Source of the DNA: Symmetrospora coprosmae
Taxonomy: Eukaryota; Basidiomycota; Cystobasidiomycetes; Symmetrosporaceae
Direction: 5' to 3'
DNA: 64,000 nt
Assembly: GCA_008802785.1 (NCBI GenBank)
Contig: VUYT01000016.1
Location: 354,428-418,427 of the forward strand
The stretch's first letter is position 1; each line of letters starts with the position of its first letter. Position numbers and translations under genes: made by a program. This document shows positions 21,777-32,944 of the stretch, piece by piece. The notes beneath the pieces are model-generated. The model searched no databases. It saw only the letters and a program-made list of their open reading frames with translations, and had not been told where the DNA came from.

Positions 21777-23913
21777 ATGAAGGTCACTACGCTGATGAAA
21801 GAAGCAGATGCGGATACACCGTACTACACTTTCGAGGTTCGTGGAGAGGACTTCGGCCGAGCCCGCATCCGGTGCTCACACTTGCTTTCGTAGATCTTCC
21901 CGCCAAAGACGTCGCAAGGTACCGCGAATCTTCTGGCTCGCTTAGATCGCATGATCTCGACGCTCTCGCCGTCATGGGTGCACGTAACCTGGTCTGCAGG
22001 CGGGACGACCTCCGAGAAGAGCATAGACCTTGTCAGAGCAGTCAAGGCTCTTGGCGTCGAGATCTGCTTGCATCTGACATGCACGAACATGGAGCGGCAG
22101 AAATTGGATGACACTCTCAACGTAGGCTTGATTCTTGCATATGCCAAGGACAGAGAGTGCCTGGAGCTCAGCATCTGGGTGACTTGTGCAACCCGCAGAC
22201 ACTCCGAGAACTCGGCATACAGAACATCCTCGCACTACGCGGCGATGCGCCACGCGGGGAGGAGTACTGGGTTGCATCCGATCCCGAATTCCAGCACGGC
22301 TCAGATCTGGTCCGGTACATCCGCCGGCAACACGGCGACTATTTCTGCATTGGCGTTGCAGGATACCCGGAAGGACACTGCGACTCGAGCGACAAGACAT
22401 CCGATACGCAGTACCTACTAGACAAGCAGGAAGCCGGAGCCGACTTTGTCGTCACTCAGCTTTTCTACGACACCGATGCCTACGAAAAGTGGCAGGACGA
22501 GGCACGAGCCCGTGGCCTGACCATTCCCATCCTTCCGGGCATTATGCCTATTCAGACCTTCGGCGGATTTAGCAGAATGACGCACATGTGCCGAACGTTC
22601 GTCCCGGATGACGTGCTGAAAGCGCTCGACCCTATCAAGGTGAGGCTATGCATCGCAGTCCTCTATGCCCAAGAGTTGAATGGAATCGCGCCTGATGCGT
22701 CGCTATCTAGGGCGATGACGCTGCGGTGAAGGACTTTGGCGTCAAGCTTGCAGTCGAAATGATACGGAAATTGTGGAAGTCCGGCGTACGCGGCTTCCAT
22801 TTCTGCACACTGAACCTGGAGAAGAGTGTCCAGCGCATACTGGAGGAACTGCAATGGCACCAGGGTAGGACGAAAGCCGCCATCAAAGACGTGAGCGTTG
22901 CCTGTATATCTCAGCCTGACCTCAGCTAATTCTTGACCTCTCACGATTTCCAGAAGGCATCCATCACGAACGGAACTGTCAAGGGGCATGCGCCAGATCC
23001 CCGACTGGCTCGGTTCAAGAGCAGCAGTGCAGGCGATAATCGGCATCCGCGAGACTCACCTACATCTTGGGACGAGTATCCAAACGGTCGTTATGGTGAC
23101 GCCCGCTCACCCGCCTACGGTGATCTGGACGGCTGGGGTGTTTCGCTCAAGCTAAGCCCGTCGGAGGCCCTGCAGAGATGGGGTGCACCGGTCGATTACG
23201 CGGACATATCCCAGATCTTCGCGCGCTACCTCCAGGGAACACTGGCCGTCATCCCCTGGTCCGATGAGCCGCTCCGCAGCGAAACGAATGCCATCCTTCA
23301 TCAACTGGTCGACCTATGTGTCAAGAAGAATTGGTGGACAGTCGGCTCTCAGCCGGCCGTAGATGGAGTACCGTCAGAAGACGAGATTTACGGCTTCGGG
23401 CCCGAGGGAGGCTACGTCTACCAGAAGGCCTTCGTCGAGTTCTTTGGCGACTACGAGGATGTGCTTGATATCCAGCGGAGAGCGGCTGAAGTCGAGCAGA
23501 CCAGTGGCAAGCGGAAGGTGACGTTCTACGCAGCCAAAGAGGACACCGAGAGTAGTCAAGCTCTTATCACAAACATGCAAAAGGGGGATGCCAACGCTGT
23601 CACCTGGGGCATCTTCCCAGGCAAGGAGATCGTCACAACCACTTTGATCGAGGAGATGTCGTTCACTGCTTGGAAGGTGGGCCGTGTTCGACAAGGAGGT
23701 AGCTTTGCTTCATGAGCTTTAGCTAAATCTGCACCCATACTCGTGCAGGAGGAAGCCTTCTCGATCTGGACAGAATGGGAACATCTATACCCTATTCGAA
23801 GCGCCTCCCGCAATCTCCTCAAGAAGATCGGGCAAGAGCGCTGGCTCATCAGCGTCGTCCATCATGACTTCAAGGATACAGAGGGACTGTGGAACTTCCT
23901 GTTGCAGAAGTGA
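21777..23913 (+). CDS. met13: Methylenetetrahydrofolate reductase
   Basis: The enzyme reduces 5,10-methylene-THF to 5-methyl-THF with FAD and NAD(P)H, feeding methionine synthesis. Six exons (21777-21836, 21894-22121, 22199-22639, 22711-22890, 22954-23676, 23749-23913) give 598 residues, the expected eukaryotic length. The catalytic barrel covers about 1-305: YYTFEIFPPKT, VTWSAGGTTSEKS, HLTCTNM, LGIQNILALRGDAP, AGADFVVTQLFYD, PILPGIMPIQT and GFHFCTLN. The C-terminal half is the SAM-binding regulatory domain (WGVSLKLSPSEAL, PLRSETNAI, VTWGIFPGKEI, ending ERWLISVVHHDFKD). Yeast has two paralogues (MET12 and MET13), and which one this matches is not decided here. Confidence 0.95.
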
Positions 23914-24003
23914 TGCTATGTCACGTTCAGCTCGGCAATGCAAGCAGGCCAATACATGACCAGCAGAGCGGGGCATGTGGGGCTGGCGAAGCCGGCTAAG
24001 CCA

Positions 24004-24323
24004 GGCCTAGGCTGGGGCAACTCACGCTCTACCACTGAACTACAGGCCCGATTTGATGTTCCCTGTGCACACAGAAACACAGCATAACGCGTTGGCTTGT
24101 TTCCTGGGTCTCCTGATGATTCCTCGGCTTCCGGGCACAGGCCGGGCTTGTCCAACCACGTCCGCCTCGCTGCTCGACCTGACGCGTCCGCCTCGTTCGC
24201 TGAAGCGAGGAAGCTCGCTCTGATAGTTGGATTCTATTCTTCATGACTCTTCATGACTGCCTCGCCGCCCGCTGTCTCTCCCAAAGAGCTGCTGTCGTGG
24301 TATCGTTGCCTGATGTGCATGGC
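24004..24323 (-). repeat. Repeat R1, inverted copy at the left edge of the 2.35-kb block
   Basis: Minus-strand copy of 15082-15401. It carries the 5' flank and the first 25 nt of tRNA-Ala plus 21 nt of its insert, then breaks off into unrelated sequence toward MTHFR. Confidence 0.9.
24025..24049 (-). pseudogene. 5' half of tRNA-Ala (acceptor 5' strand and D arm only)
   Basis: Identical to nucleotides 1-26 (D-arm end) of the tRNA at 15356, including the A box. No anticodon, T arm or acceptor 3' strand follows, so it cannot make a tRNA by itself. Confidence 0.85.
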
Positions 24324-24473
24324 AATCTCTCGAGGCGCCAAGGTCTCATACCGACAGCCATCATATCCTGCGCTTGCACATGCATGACTGCACCTAATAC
24401 TCGATTGCAGCTGTGACAGCCATCGCTTGCGCCATTATCCGCCAACCCGTAGCCAGGCTCAGTGACAGATGGC

Positions 24474-25839
24474 CTAGGTAGTGAGGTTCATGTCTGCCGA
24501 ATTCTCATCACCTTGACGATTGTCTGTGTCGTCCTCTTCCTCCATGTATGGAGAGCTAGGCGAAAAGGACCTCTCGGGCGAGAACTGCGCTGCTCCGGTC
24601 CCATCCGCCCCTCCGGCCGATTCGTCCAGATTCGTCAGATCACCATCGAGATCTGCACCCTGATACTCGCTGATGTCTCCTTCAGCCAATTGCATGCTCT
24701 GGCTAGCCCCGTAGCTGGCCTCTTCAGCCTCCGGAATCTCCGCGTCTAGGTCCCGGTGTCTCGTACTTCTCCCCTGTGCAGGCCCATCCGCCGCACTTCT
24801 GCTGGTTGACGCAGCCGGACCGTCGTTAGACACTGTGGCTGCTGACGGTGCGCCGTAACGCGGGAATGCCGAGCTCCCAGAACCTCCTCCTGAGCTGTAT
24901 CGGCCGGACGCGCGCGGAGGAGCACGCGTCGAGTTGGCCAGTCCGCCAGAGTCTCTGCTGTTCGGCGCGCGGCCTGACGCACTGCGCGATTGCGACATTC
25001 GAGCACTAGTACCGTTCGCTGAACCAGTCCCACTGCCTCTTCTACGCTGTTCGGGCTGCGGTTCATTCGAGCGCGAGTTCTCCTCTTGGGCTGGATCTGC
25101 AGCCTCTTGCGCAGCCTGCTGTGTGGCGGTCTCCTCTCGCGCTTGGCGTCTCGCTTGCCGCCGAGAGGAAGCTACCTCTACCACGTCCTCCATTGCATCC
25201 TGCTCGGCCTGAGCCGCTGCTCGCGCCTCCCTCATCTGCTGAGCCGCCACGACAGCTGCCGTTGCACGTGCCTCGTCGGCGATGGCGTCGTCCTGCGGGA
25301 GCATGGCATACAGGGTCAGCATGCTGCGACCTGACCTCAGGACTGGAGAATCCGGCACACTTCTGCCTCTGTCTCTTGATTCGTGGCCTTGCCTTCCGGG
25401 ACGAGCCACGAGTAGCCGTGACTGCGGGCGGCGTCCAGCTGATCGACAAAGTGGATAGGAAAGACAGGATGAGCTTGCAGTCAAGTTAGGTATTTACGGT
25501 ATGTATAGTGGGACCGTCTGAGCGAGCGGTTCGTCAGCTCACCCGCGTCTCGTACTCCTGTTCCTCCTCGCTCAGCGTCGCGGCATCCGTCTGATAGTCC
25601 CAGACCATCCTGGTGGACGTTCCGCGCAGCGCATTGACAAGGTCGCGCTTCGCTGCATAGCGTGCTTGGTCGTCGCGTCTTCGTGCATCGTCGGGTCCTT
25701 GCCTGCTGATCCCTGCGCCAGTGACAGGATCTGGTCGATAGAGGTCGAGTGGGCGGACCTGACGCGGGTTGTGCGGCTCGTAGAGCGTATTTGGCATCCA
25801 GAGCGCGCGAACGGGAGCATGCAGGGGCGGAAAGGTCAT
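24474..25839 (-). CDS. Unrecognised protein with acidic C-terminus, gene inside the 2.35-kb repeat-bounded block
   Basis: I do not recognise the family. Three exons (25839-25543, 25438-25361, 25292-24474) give 397 residues. The N-terminus (MTFPPLHAPVRALWMPNTLYE, then a charged RRRDDQARYAAKRDLVNALRG) and the short second exon (SHGYSWLVPEGK) look conserved. An Ala/Glu/Arg helix follows (ARATAAVVAAQQMREAR through VASSRRQARRQAREE), then a Ser/Gly/Arg-rich linker and a strongly acidic tail ending DMNLTT. A conserved N-terminal core plus helix plus acidic tail would suit a complex subunit, but no function can be assigned. It is the only gene between the inverted R1 and R2 copies. Confidence 0.6.
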
Positions 25840-26070
25840 TGTGATCTACTTCCGGGCTGAATAAGCACCTGATGTACTCTAGGTCTGAAGGTGCGTAGAA
25901 AGCAGAGGATTCATAGCACGTGCTGCTTACGCGCATGTGGCGGACACGGCCAGGCGCCCAAGTCCTCGTGGAGCAGCAGCGAGCCTTGCCTCGCAACGAG
26001 TGTACTGCGCAGCAGAGATGTGTCTTCAGACTTGCTGTGCTCGCGGTCGTATGGCCCTGCGCTATTTGGC

Positions 26071-26353
26071 CGAAGCTACCCAAGGTCCTGCCCAGCAGCT
26101 GTTGCGCAGAGATGGCAATACCAGGGCCGCAATACACGTCCGGAGATCAGAAACAAGCATGCAGATACTGCAATGAGAGTGTGCGTATCTAGTAAGATAC
26201 TTAGAAGCAAAAAGGGAGGTCTGCCGGATGCCAGGTGTCCTTCCCCGCCCCTGGCCGACCCGGAGGCCTCCGAGGACCTCTCCGACACCACAGGACACAC
26301 AGGAAGGCCCGAATACACGCCAAAAATGGACCCGTTGGGGATTGAGACCCAAG
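26071..26353 (-). repeat. Repeat R2, inverted copy at the right edge of the 2.35-kb block
   Basis: Minus-strand copy of 15465-15748: the 3' end of tRNA-Ala, the T5 terminator and the 3' flank. Nearly identical, but with one inserted C in the T loop. Confidence 0.88.
26327..26353 (-). pseudogene. 3' end of tRNA-Ala (T arm and acceptor 3' strand only)
   Basis: Reads CTTGGGT, an extra C, then TCAATCCCCAACGGGTCCA, i.e. T arm, acceptor 3' strand and discriminator of tRNA-Ala followed by the T run. The anticodon arm is missing and replaced by unrelated sequence. Confidence 0.82.
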
Positions 26354-26485
26354 TGACTGCCGAGAACTCGAAGCACGCGTTTGTAGAGATAAGCTCTCTT
26401 GGCGCACTGAGAAGCTTCGTACGAGAAGGGCTGACTACGACGATGGTGCCCTTCTTTCGCGCTTGCGGGCAACCCTGACTGGATT

Positions 26486-28083
26486 TCAATCCTGCTGCTC
26501 CCACTGAGATTGGCACGCGACCAGGAGCGTGCGCTCGTCGATATTGCGGCGGATCGCCATGGCCGTCCTCCGATCAGTGCCAGGACGCTGAGAAGATTCC
26601 AGAGCGTCATTGATCAACCCTGCCATCAGACGGATGTGAGATTCTACTCACGGTTGCCAGGTCCCACAGCTCGTCTATCGGAAGATCATTGGCAGCAAGG
26701 GAGGAGATGCGGTACCCGCACAGCCGCAAGACCCGCTCCACTATCTGCCCATCTCGATCCTGCCCGCCCTCATCATCGCCGGCAATGCTCAGCAGAGCCC
26801 AGAGTGTGCAAGATATGCTTCCATCGGCATCGATATAGAGAAGGTCGGGTGGAGAGCCATGCATGATGCTGTCGGTTGGCTCGGCTGCGGCGATGCGATC
26901 GTCGTCGAAAGATTGCTGGACTTTGATAAAGACTACGCATAACCGACGCCAGTCATCCGGACAGTTTTCGATGCCGGCACTACGCAGAGCTTCTCCTGCA
27001 GAGAACCAGCACAGCTTGTCGTCATCATTGGCGTCAAGCATGAAGCCATAGTTGGCTAGCAGTTTGGCGTTGCTGAGCGGCCCGTAGGTGTTGTAGACTT
27101 GGTGACCAGCTTGCACAGGAGTCGTGAGCACCATCTCCACCAGTTGTGCCGTGGCGCATCGTGTTTGTCTGTCCTGCGTGACCAGCTCTACCGCTCTCTC
27201 AGCGTCCGATGAGTCGTGCGGACATGCATCGAGTGACCCGCAGAAACTGCAGACAATGTCATCGCTTTGAAGGCAGGTATTGGATGTGAAATGGTGGTTG
27301 AAGATGTCGGCTAGAGGTACCATGGCGAGGGCGTGGTAGTTGTCGACCCAAAAGGCACGCGACGAGACGAGGGCATAGGCATGCACGAAGATGGTCCACC
27401 GAGCTGCGCCGGGTACTGCATTAGCCAGGAAAGGCTGTATGTAATGATCGAAAACAGCCTGCAAGCTGGCCTGGAGAGACGCAACCTTCAGCCGGTACAC
27501 GCCCAGTGGCAGCTCGGCAGATCCTCCCGCAACCCACGCTATCGCTTCCTTGCGTTTGAAGAAGAGCTTCGACGTCCGTACCCCGCAACCATCGTCGTGC
27601 AGTACTGTCTGGCCAAAATGCAGGCAGGTCCAGGGTTCCGGCCCCAGGCAAGCTCTGCAGATAGCCGTGCCATCGCGACTCGGAGGCAGCTGGGAGCTCG
27701 CAAGCCAGTACGGTGGATAGTATCAGAACGTCCGGCTGAGGGTGTCTTGAGCGGTGTACCGCGTTGCAAAACGGCTGGAAGCGGTCGTGTTCGGCCAGCG
27801 GAGATGTCCGCTTGCTGAGGAGGGCAGTTTTGGGAATGGCGGCTAGCACCTCGTCCAGGCGGTCGAGGCTTTCCGAAGCAACCACACCGAGGTCTCCAGC
27901 TGCATCTGTGGGGTCGTCGTCACTGCCCACCGAGGTGATCTTAAGCTTGGGCGATAGAGTGATGTCCTGGTTGGCGAGCCATTCGAGGAGGACGTGGAGC
28001 GATCCATGCGCGGTCTCCGTTCCGCTATGGGAAGGCTGTGGATACGAACAGAGGAGCCCAGCTCGGAAGTGCTCATCGCTCAT
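26486..28083 (-). CDS. SET-domain lysine methyltransferase of the SETD6/RKM (ribosomal lysine methyltransferase) type
   Basis: Probably methylates lysines on ribosomal or other non-histone proteins using SAM. Three exons (28083-27538, 27470-26652, 26587-26486) give 488 residues. The N-terminal half has the family run LLEWLANQDITLSP, VLAAIPKTALLSKRTSP and SRWHGYLQSLP. The split SET core shows ALVSSRAFWVDNYHALAMVPLADIFNHH (SAM-binding NH) and VYNTYGPLSNAKLLANYGF (catalytic Tyr). Between them is a cysteine pair cluster (CSFCGSLDAC). The last exon (TAMAIRRNIDERTLLVACQ) restores the usual C-terminal helix. The first intron has two possible acceptors (27470 used). Confidence 0.83.
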
Positions 28084-28415
28084 GTATTGTGCTTGAGTGA
28101 AAAGCCGGCAGAGGGGGAAGCCCGCCGCTGCCCGTCTACCCAACACGTGAGGCCCTGCGCGCAGGACCAGCGGTCAGCCTCAGCTTCACTCCCTCGCTAC
28201 GTACAGTCGCCTTCGTTGATTTAGACAGACGCACAGCCTCACACGCTACAGCGTGGCCCAGCTCGCTCTTCCCTTCCCCTCTTCCGTATCCGCCCCCTTC
28301 TCGCTCGTGCACTCTTACGGGTTGCACCTTCTGCAGCTCGCTCCGCTTGGCGGCAGCTCCGACTCACCAGCGGCTCAGGGAAGGAGGAAGCGCAGCGAGG
28401 AACAGGGGCAACGAC
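28084..28415. promoter_or_regulatory. Bidirectional promoter between SET methyltransferase and glutaminyl cyclase genes
   Basis: 332 bp between two divergent start codons. Pyrimidine-rich on the plus strand; no specific motif can be assigned. Confidence 0.45.
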
Positions 28416-29797
28416 ATGGCGCACACTCTCAGATCACTCCTCGCTTCTCTCCTGACCTTGCTGTGCCTGCTCCTCTTCGCGAGTGCGGTGCAGGGCGGGT
28501 ACTCGTCGCGCCAGCAGAGACGCGACTACACCCAGCTAGACAGCGATGCATTGCGTCGCGTCGTCAACATCACGTCTGTCTCGACGTCTGATGCGATACT
28601 CGACTATCACAATCCGGACAGCAAGCTGGCTCAGATACTGGTCCCGCGCGCAGTCGGCTCAGCGAATCTCGTCAAAGTGCAGAACCTCATCAGGGACCAC
28701 TTTGCCGGCCTCTCCACAAAGGCCAGCGTGTCCCTCTCCGATTTCGATACGTGGGAGAAGTACGAGGACACGTTCACTACAGGCACACCCTACGGGCCGA
28801 AGACATTCACAAACCTCGTCTTCACGCACGATCCGACGGCAGAGCGGAAGCTGGTCATTGCCGCTCACGTCGATAGCAAGTTCTTCGAAGGAGCCCCCCA
28901 AAACGGCTTCGTTGGAGCGACAGACTCGGCTGTTCCGTGTGGTATCATGCTTGACATCGCGACCGCATTGTCGCCGCTGTTGGACGCGTCCCTTCAGCGG
29001 GCGAGTGGGCAATCAGGGCAGCGCACGACCCTCCAAATGATCTTCTTTGACGGGGAAGAGGCGTTCCAGCAGTGGACGAACACAGATTCTATCTATGGTG
29101 CCAGGTGAGCGGTCCTCCACTTACCTCTCGAGCAGTGGGCATTCCAAGCTTACATCGATCTCCCCGTAACAGACATCTGGCCGAACTCTGGGCCTCTCCA
29201 GCACACACTCCTTCGCCCGTCTCTCCACAAGCATCATCCTTGACGCAAATATCGGACTTCATCCTGCTAGATCTTCTGGGCGTCGCAAACCCGAATATTC
29301 CGAGCTTCTTCCTCGAGACCGGTTGGCTATACGATGCTCTGGTCGGCGCCGAGAGTCGTCTGGGCTCGGCAGGGCTGCTGTGGCCAAATGTAGAAGGCGA
29401 GCAGTGGTCAACGCAGGGTCTCGGGAGTCGGCGGCGGAGGAGCTTCTTCAAGGCACGCGTCAACGCACAGGAGGTCTACCGAGGCCGGATAGAAGACGAC
29501 CATCTCCCTTTCCTCGCGCGGGGAGTTCCAATCCTGCACATTATCCCAGTGCCATTTCCGAGCGTCTGGCACACACTAGCAGACGATGCTAGCTGTCTGG
29601 ACCTCCCGACAATACAGGCATGGAGCATGATCTTCAGGGTCCTGACGGCCGAGTATCTCGGGTTGATACCAGGTGCAGACGAGACGGTGCCGTACAAATC
29701 GCGGCGGACGACAGACGAACTGGCGAGTACTGATCCACCGGACACGTCCAAGTGGCCGGCTTCAGCTGATGACCCTCCCTTGTTCCGCAGTAATTAG
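28416..29797 (+). CDS. Glutaminyl-peptide cyclotransferase-like protein (M28 family, secretory)
   Basis: Relatives cyclise N-terminal Gln/Glu to pyroglutamate on secreted peptides with a single zinc ion. Exons 28416-29104 and 29173-29797 encode 437 residues. A hydrophobic N-terminus (SLLASLLTLLCLLLFASAVQG) is a signal peptide or anchor. The catalytic fold shows VIAAHVDSKFF, FVGATDSAVPCGIMLDIA (zinc Asp), MIFFDGEEAFQQW (catalytic Glu and zinc Glu), the SIYGAR-HLAELW join across the intron, DFILLDLLG, and PILHIIPVPFPSVWHTLADD (zinc His). These residues match the QC/isoQC pattern, so it is likely active in the Golgi or secretory pathway. Convergent with the following small gene. Confidence 0.88.
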
Positions 29798-29978
29798 GTC
29801 TAAGATGTCACAGGGAGGAGAAACTGTCGCGTAGGCAGCACTGTATGCTCAGCAGGGGGTGAGGTGTATCACTAGATAGACTGCGATGCTTGCATGGTTC
29901 ATTTGCGTTCGCGCAAGCTCTACAACAACAACAACGCGAACGGCCAGTCTCGATACCCGGGCTCATGCTGGCACTCCA

Positions 29979-30719
29979 CTACCACTTCGCAAAGATGTCG
30001 GAGAGCGCGTCCATTTCTTGCTTTTCCGTCTCCTTGATAGCTGGCACTTCCTTCCATGCTTGCAGCCATTCGTTCTGATTGCTCTCCGGCAGGCTCTGCG
30101 TGTCCGAAAGGCCAGTCAGAACCTCCAGAAGTGCCTGCTTCTTCAGGAGATGGTGCCAGTGCGCCGCAATGTGCAAGTCGAGGCGTCTTGCGTCGTCCAT
30201 CGTCATCGATGATCTGGGCAGAAGGGCAGCGTGCTCGATAAGCGCCTCCATCTGGCGCCTGCGGCACATTGTCAACTGAGAATCAGCGCCATTATCCGAC
30301 GCGAAGAGAACACGCGACACAGAATCACACACAGATCTTCACGCATCTCTTGTATCGCTTCGTGGATACCTGCCGCAACGCGCTCAAGTGTACGCTGGCG
30401 GATCGGAGTCGCTGAAGAAGCGCTCCTGGACGCGAGAGCCTTCATGCTGTTCTCTTGCGTTTTGTAGGCGATGTAGGAATTCGCATGGCTGACTGAGTCG
30501 AAGCGCATCATAAGCTCGCGGCAATTTGCCTCTTGCACTTCTGAATGAACGCACTCGATGCTTCATTTACTACCTGGCGACGTGAGAGGGTCCCTCAGGA
30601 CCCGTCAGTTTGGGCACCAAACGCTTCGACTAGATCCATTCATGCACCTTCAGCTGTCGGAACAGGTTATCTGCGGCCTGATTGACTGTAGCAGCCGTGA
30701 AGGCTTCCATACTTGACAT
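29979..30719 (-). CDS. Small predicted helical protein, unknown function (5' structure uncertain)
   Basis: I do not recognise it. The last exon (30275-29979) reads MCRRRQMEALIEHAALLPRSS and continues to DALSDIFAKW. The preceding exon (about 30538 to 30329) reads MMRFDSVSHANSYIAYKTQE through LERVAAGIHEAIQEM. A plausible first exon at 30719-30648 (MSSMEAFTAATVNQAADNLF) ends at a GTGCAT donor, but its phase fits the second exon only if an AG at about 30530 is the acceptor; otherwise translation may start at the ATG pair near 30511. The composition is helical and charged, typical of small complex subunits. The gene is sandwiched between the glutaminyl cyclase and the secreted protein. Confidence 0.5.
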
Positions 30720-30877
30720 CGCATTTGACTTGTCTGGCATTAGTCGGCAAGACGGCAAGAACGACGGTGCGGACAGACGCGAACAGATTCCAGCAAAGCC
30801 CTCTGAGGCTGGCTTATAGCAGCAAGCGCTCTGGAACAAGCTGTCGCTCCGGAACGGTCGACTATAACACTGCTCGT

Positions 30878-32450
30878 CTAGACTGAGAGGAAGCTGACAG
30901 CTTCGAGCCCGGCCTCTGCCGCATCTTTGGCGATGTTGTTGTCGAGCTTCTTCTGCTCCTCCTCTAGCTTCGCTGTCACATCCTCGCCCTTGGCCTGTTT
31001 GATGAGAAGAGACTGAACGGCACCGGAGAGCTGTAGCGAGGCGTAACGCGACGCACTATATCAGCAAGGCCAATGGGCTGGAGCCAGCTGGCTCACCTTG
31101 AGGCACTTGTTCAGGGTCTTGCCTCGCTCGAGAGCATCTGCGGTGGTGGCATCGGTGGCAGCAGCGATGGCAGTGTTAAAGTCTGACTCCCTTGCGTTGG
31201 CCTCGGATCCCATTCTTGCGACAGCCTGGCGAGTCTCCTCCGAGACGGTAGCGAGGTCAACTCCGGCGAACTTGTCTACAGATGGGAGATTGCGCTAAGC
31301 CCAATGATATTCAGCTTAGTGACTAGATATGAGGATTGCTCACCAGCGAAAACAGCATTGGCCAGTCCTTCGCAGTCGCCAGCAATTCCATCCGAGATCT
31401 GGAACTCCTCGTAGCTGCAAGAGCGGCCTGCAATTCAGATACGGAACGAGCGCATGGCGGGCACTCAAAGACTCACGGCAGCTCGACGAAGTCGGTGGTA
31501 CTAGCGTCGCCGGAAGGAGTTGCATCCTTAGCGACCGAAGTGGTGACGGGGCCGGCAGCCGCGTCTGTGGCAGAGACGGAGGCGGTGTCGGAGGTCGGCT
31601 CAACGGCCGCGATGTCCTGGACGATCGCAGCGCCGTCGGCGGAGCCCGCGGAAGCGTCTTCACCGGCCCCACTGGCAGAAGCGGCCGAAATGTCTTCCAC
31701 TGCAGTATCTGAGCCCGCGCCGGCAGCCGCCTCTCCGCCGACCGAGAGGAAGCTGATGGAGTCGGCACCAGCGTTGGCCGCATCGTCGGCAGCATTCTTG
31801 GCCAGCTTGGTCTGCTGTTCGTCCAGCTTGGCTGTCACGTCCTGTCCCTGTGCCTGCTTGATCAGGAGGACCTGGATCTGGCCGACCAGCTTGAGGCACT
31901 TGTTCTGGATCTTGCCGCGCTGCAAAGCTTCGGTCTCGGCAGCATCGGTCGAGGCCGCGATGGCCTCGTTGAAACTCTCCTCCTGACCACCGTGATGCTG
32001 TCAGGCCGTGATCTGAGGTGCAGACCGTGCACGAGAAGGGAACTCACGAGGTCGACTGCAGCGCGAGCCATCGTGTTGGCAGCATCCAAGGTAGCGTCGG
32101 ACACCGTGGCCAGATCAACGCCGGCAAAGGGATCTGCAAGAACTGGCTGGTCAGCTTCTATGCCAGACTGATGCCCTAATTTTGCGGAGGTGGCGAGACG
32201 CGCACCGACAAAAACAGCATTCGATAGGGCCTCGCAGTTTCCAGCTGGGTTGTCAGAGATCTGGAACTGCTCGTACCTTGGAAAGGGCATGAAGCGTGTC
32301 AGCAACTTCAGATTTCAGATAATGATAGCGGATTTACAAGTGCGCTTACGGCAGCTCGACGAAGCCAGCCTGTCGCTTCAGGCGGAGGGGGGCTGCCAGA
32401 GCCAGACCGACCAGAGATGCGGAGGTGAGAAGGGTGGAGACTCTGACCAT
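30878..32450 (-). CDS. Secreted small-protein family member with two tandem domain copies
   Basis: Seven exons (32450-32350, 32276-32206, 32133-32048, 31982-31477, 31414-31344, 31275-31097, 31030-30878) give 388 residues. A signal peptide (LLTSASLVGLALAAP) and a dibasic KRQ processing-like site precede copy 1 of a ~125-residue domain: VELPYEQFQISD, GNCEALSNAVF, GVDLATVSD, FNEAIAASTDA, NKCLK, VLLIKQAQGQDVTAKLDEQQTKL, FLSV. An ~80-residue Ala/Ser/Asp-rich linker leads to copy 2 with the same blocks (VELPYEEFQISD, GDCEGLANAVF, NKCLK, LLIKQAKGEDVTAKLEEEQKKL, FLSV). Each copy keeps two cysteines. Single-domain relatives occur widely in basidiomycetes as small secreted proteins of unknown role. Confidence 0.82.
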
Positions 32451-32944
32451 ATTGCCGAGGAAGGATATGTATAGCTTGAGAACGATTGTTGAGCTTAAAG
32501 GAGGCTCTGATGCAGAAAGAGACCAGCTCTCGGAATAGGTTGAAGAAGGCGAAGGAGAAAAGTGAATGAACTAGACCAGCTAGTGAGAATGGGATGAAGT
32601 GAAGTGATGGTAGGAAGAAGAGAGAAGAGCTGCAGGAGCGTCTCGCCAGCTTTCTGAGATCTGGCGCTGGACGCGCAAGAACCCGCGCGCAGGAGAGGTG
32701 CCTTGACGACCGTCGCCAACCGATATGGTTGCGGTTCCGCTATTGCGACCGCGCACGACTGGGCGGTCCGCTGCATGTGCTTGACACACGCGACCTGACG
32801 TACTCAGACAGTCGGTCGCCAGATAAGCCTGACTGGCTGGCAGGTCCTGCTCGCGGTTGTCCGCAGCTAGCCGAAGCTTTGGCTACCTTCGGCGACGCTG
32901 GACGAGCTGATAGTCGGGCTCAAATGTGTGACGCATGCGATTGG
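32451..32944. other. Intergenic region upstream of the secreted protein gene
   Basis: About 490 bp between two minus-strand genes: promoter of the secreted protein and 3' UTR of the upstream gene. Nothing else supported. Confidence 0.4.

Noticed and set aside
24474-26353. Retrotransposon or DNA transposon explanation for the inverted R1/R2 copies
   Set aside because: There is no transposase, reverse transcriptase or integrase frame, the two flanking repeats differ from each other, and no target-site duplication is visible.
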